The notes under the pieces were generated by a model. That model was not told the DNA's origin. It saw only the letters and a list, made by a program, of their open reading frames with translations, and made no database searches. A DNA stretch of 7,673 nucleotides from Methylophilaceae bacterium UBA5127 (GTDB taxonomy: Bacteria; Pseudomonadota; Gammaproteobacteria; Burkholderiales; Methylophilaceae), in the NCBI GenBank assembly GCA_002414145.1, contig DHYP01000027.1, forward strand, positions 28,278 through 35,950, in the 5' to 3' direction. Shown here piece by piece: positions 6,548-7,673 of the stretch. A program made the translations under genes and the position numbers. Every line of letters starts with the position of its first letter. Positions within the stretch are counted from its first letter, which is position 1.

Positions 6548-7673
6548 TGCTTAATTTATTAATCGAATTTTCGCTGAGACAGCGCATTTTAGTCTCACTA
6601 TTGACTATCATACTTGCTATAGCAGGCGTGCTTGCTTATCAATCTTTACCGATAGATGCATTTCCTGATGTCTCATCTACACAGGTTAAAATCATTATCA
6701 AATCTCCTGGCATGACTCCAGAAGAGGTAGAGGCACGTATTACTGCCCCTATTGAGGTCGAAATGCTAGGGATTCCCAAGCAAGTAGGTCTACGCGCAGT
6801 TGCCAAATATGCAGTGACGGATATCACCGTAGACTTTGAGGACGGTACAGATATTTACTGGGCAAGACAACAAGTCTCCGAACGGCTCAGTAATGTTTGG
6901 GCTAACTTACCATCAGACATCTCTGGCGGGATTGCTCCCATGACTACGCCCTTGGGTGAAATGTTTATGTTCACAGTTGAGTCTGATACGCTTAGCCTAC
7001 AAGAAAAAAGAAGCTTGTTAGACTGGACGATTCGCCCTCAATTGCGCACCGTGCCTGGTGTTGCGGATGTTAATGCACTTGGCGGATTAGTGCGAACTTT
7101 TGAAATCGTGCCCAACAACGCACGGATGTACGCGCGAGGCGTCACTATCAATGCACTACGTCAAGCAATTACTGATAACAACCGTAATGATGGTGCAGGT
7201 CGACTCAATGACAGTGAAGAATCCTTATTAGTCAGATCAGAAGGCGCATTCAAATCTATTGAAGATATTCAGCAAACGGTGGTGCGTACCGACCAAGGCA
7301 TCCCTGTCAGAATTGCGGACGTAGCTGAGGTGCACATCGGTGAGTTAACTCGGTATGGTGCAGTCACTAGCAATGGCAAGAGTGAGGTAGTCGAAGGATT
7401 GGTGTTAGGTTTACGTGGTGCAAATGCACGCGCCGTAGTAGAAGGTGTGAGAGCCAAATTAGCAGAAATTGCGCCAACGCTACCCAAAGGCGTGACCACG
7501 CATGTGTTTTATGACAGAGGAAATTTGGTTGAGCGTGCAATACAGACAGTCAACAAAGCGCTGACCGAGGCTGTAGTGTTGGTGATTATTCTCTTAATAT
7601 TGTTTTTAGGGAACCTCAGAGCAGCGCTCACGATTGCCTTCGCATTACCACTTGCCGTGTTAAGTACGTTCTT
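6547..7673 (+). CDS. CzcA/CusA-family (HME) RND heavy-metal efflux pump, N-terminal third
   Basis: This is the proton-driven inner-membrane pump of the tripartite system; 375 codons are visible of the roughly 1,030-1,070 usual for the family. TM1 lies at about 14-31, followed by the family motif LPIDAFPDVS (34-43). Porter-domain signatures are GTDIYWARQQVSERL (100-114), PLGEMFMFTVE (135-145), RTVPGVADVNALGG (167-180) and FYDRGNLVERAIQTV (321-335). TM2 starts near 342 (ALTEAVVLVIILL ... FLGNLRAAL), and the sequence stops inside TM3. These motifs place it with heavy-metal RND pumps and not with the drug (HAE) branch. The TM4 residues used to sort HME pumps by metal lie beyond the edge, so the substrate (Zn/Co/Cd, Ni or Cu/Ag) is open. 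AGGTGG at 6535-6540, 6 bp before the ATG, is a strong ribosome site. The start overlaps the adaptor stop by one base. Confidence 0.95.
   Translation, partial: MLNLLIEFSLRQRILVSLLTIILAIAGVLAYQSLPIDAFPDVSSTQVKIIIKSPGMTPEEVEARITAPIEVEMLGIPKQVGLRAVAKYAVTDITVDFEDGTDIYWARQQVSERLSNVWANLPSDISGGIAPMTTPLGEMFMFTVESDTLSLQEKRSLLDWTIRPQLRTVPGVADVNALGGLVRTFEIVPNNARMYARGVTINALRQAITDNNRNDGAGRLNDSEESLLVRSEGAFKSIEDIQQTVVRTDQGIPVRIADVAEVHIGELTRYGAVTSNGKSEVVEGLVLGLRGANARAVVEGVRAKLAEIAPTLPKGVTTHVFYDRGNLVERAIQTVNKALTEAVVLVIILLILFLGNLRAALTIAFALPLAVLSTF

Noticed and set aside
6639..7499. Minus-strand frames of 62 and 76 codons opposite the RND pump
   Set aside because: Shadow frames of a strongly conserved pump coding region.

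Overview
The window looks like the chromosome of a betaproteobacterium, most likely a Methylophilaceae-type (Methylotenera-like) or other Nitrosomonadales relative. The reasons are the glyQ-glyS-gmhB gene order, the betaproteobacterial style of GlyS and GmhB, and a moderate GC content (about 49% in a counted part of glyS, 37% in another part). The taxon is inferred from gene style and was not tested by a search. The window holds two divergent transcription units separated by a 172-bp control region, plus one repeat element.

Left half, minus strand (about 3549 down to 1): glyQ, glyS and the first 118 codons of gmhB. GlyQ and GlyS are the alpha and beta subunits of the bacterial tetrameric glycyl-tRNA synthetase, and their genes overlap by 4 bases (ATGA). 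GmhB is the heptose-1,7-bisphosphate phosphatase of the LPS-core heptose pathway; its gene runs off the left edge. Between glyS and gmhB lies a pair of inverted 27-bp repeats whose cores fit the ATTCCC-N8-GGGAAT palindrome type (dRS3/REP-like).

Right half, plus strand (3722 to the right edge): a tightly packed tripartite heavy-metal efflux operon. First comes a 131-residue histidine-containing protein with an export signal and one further membrane segment. Then follow a TolC/CzcC-type outer-membrane channel, a CzcB/CusB-type periplasmic adaptor, and the first third of a CzcA/CusA-type (HME) RND pump. The last three are coupled by ATGA and TAATG overlaps. Together they should move a metal cation from the periplasm or cytoplasm out across the outer membrane, driven by protons. 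Which metal cannot be read here, because the TM4 specificity motif of the pump lies beyond the window.

The divergent region 3550-3721 contains plausible promoters in both directions and two short inverted repeats. No regulator gene, tRNA, rRNA, IS, CRISPR array or convincing intrinsic terminator was seen. Most of the window is ordinary; the least described items are the small histidine-containing protein and the paired palindrome.
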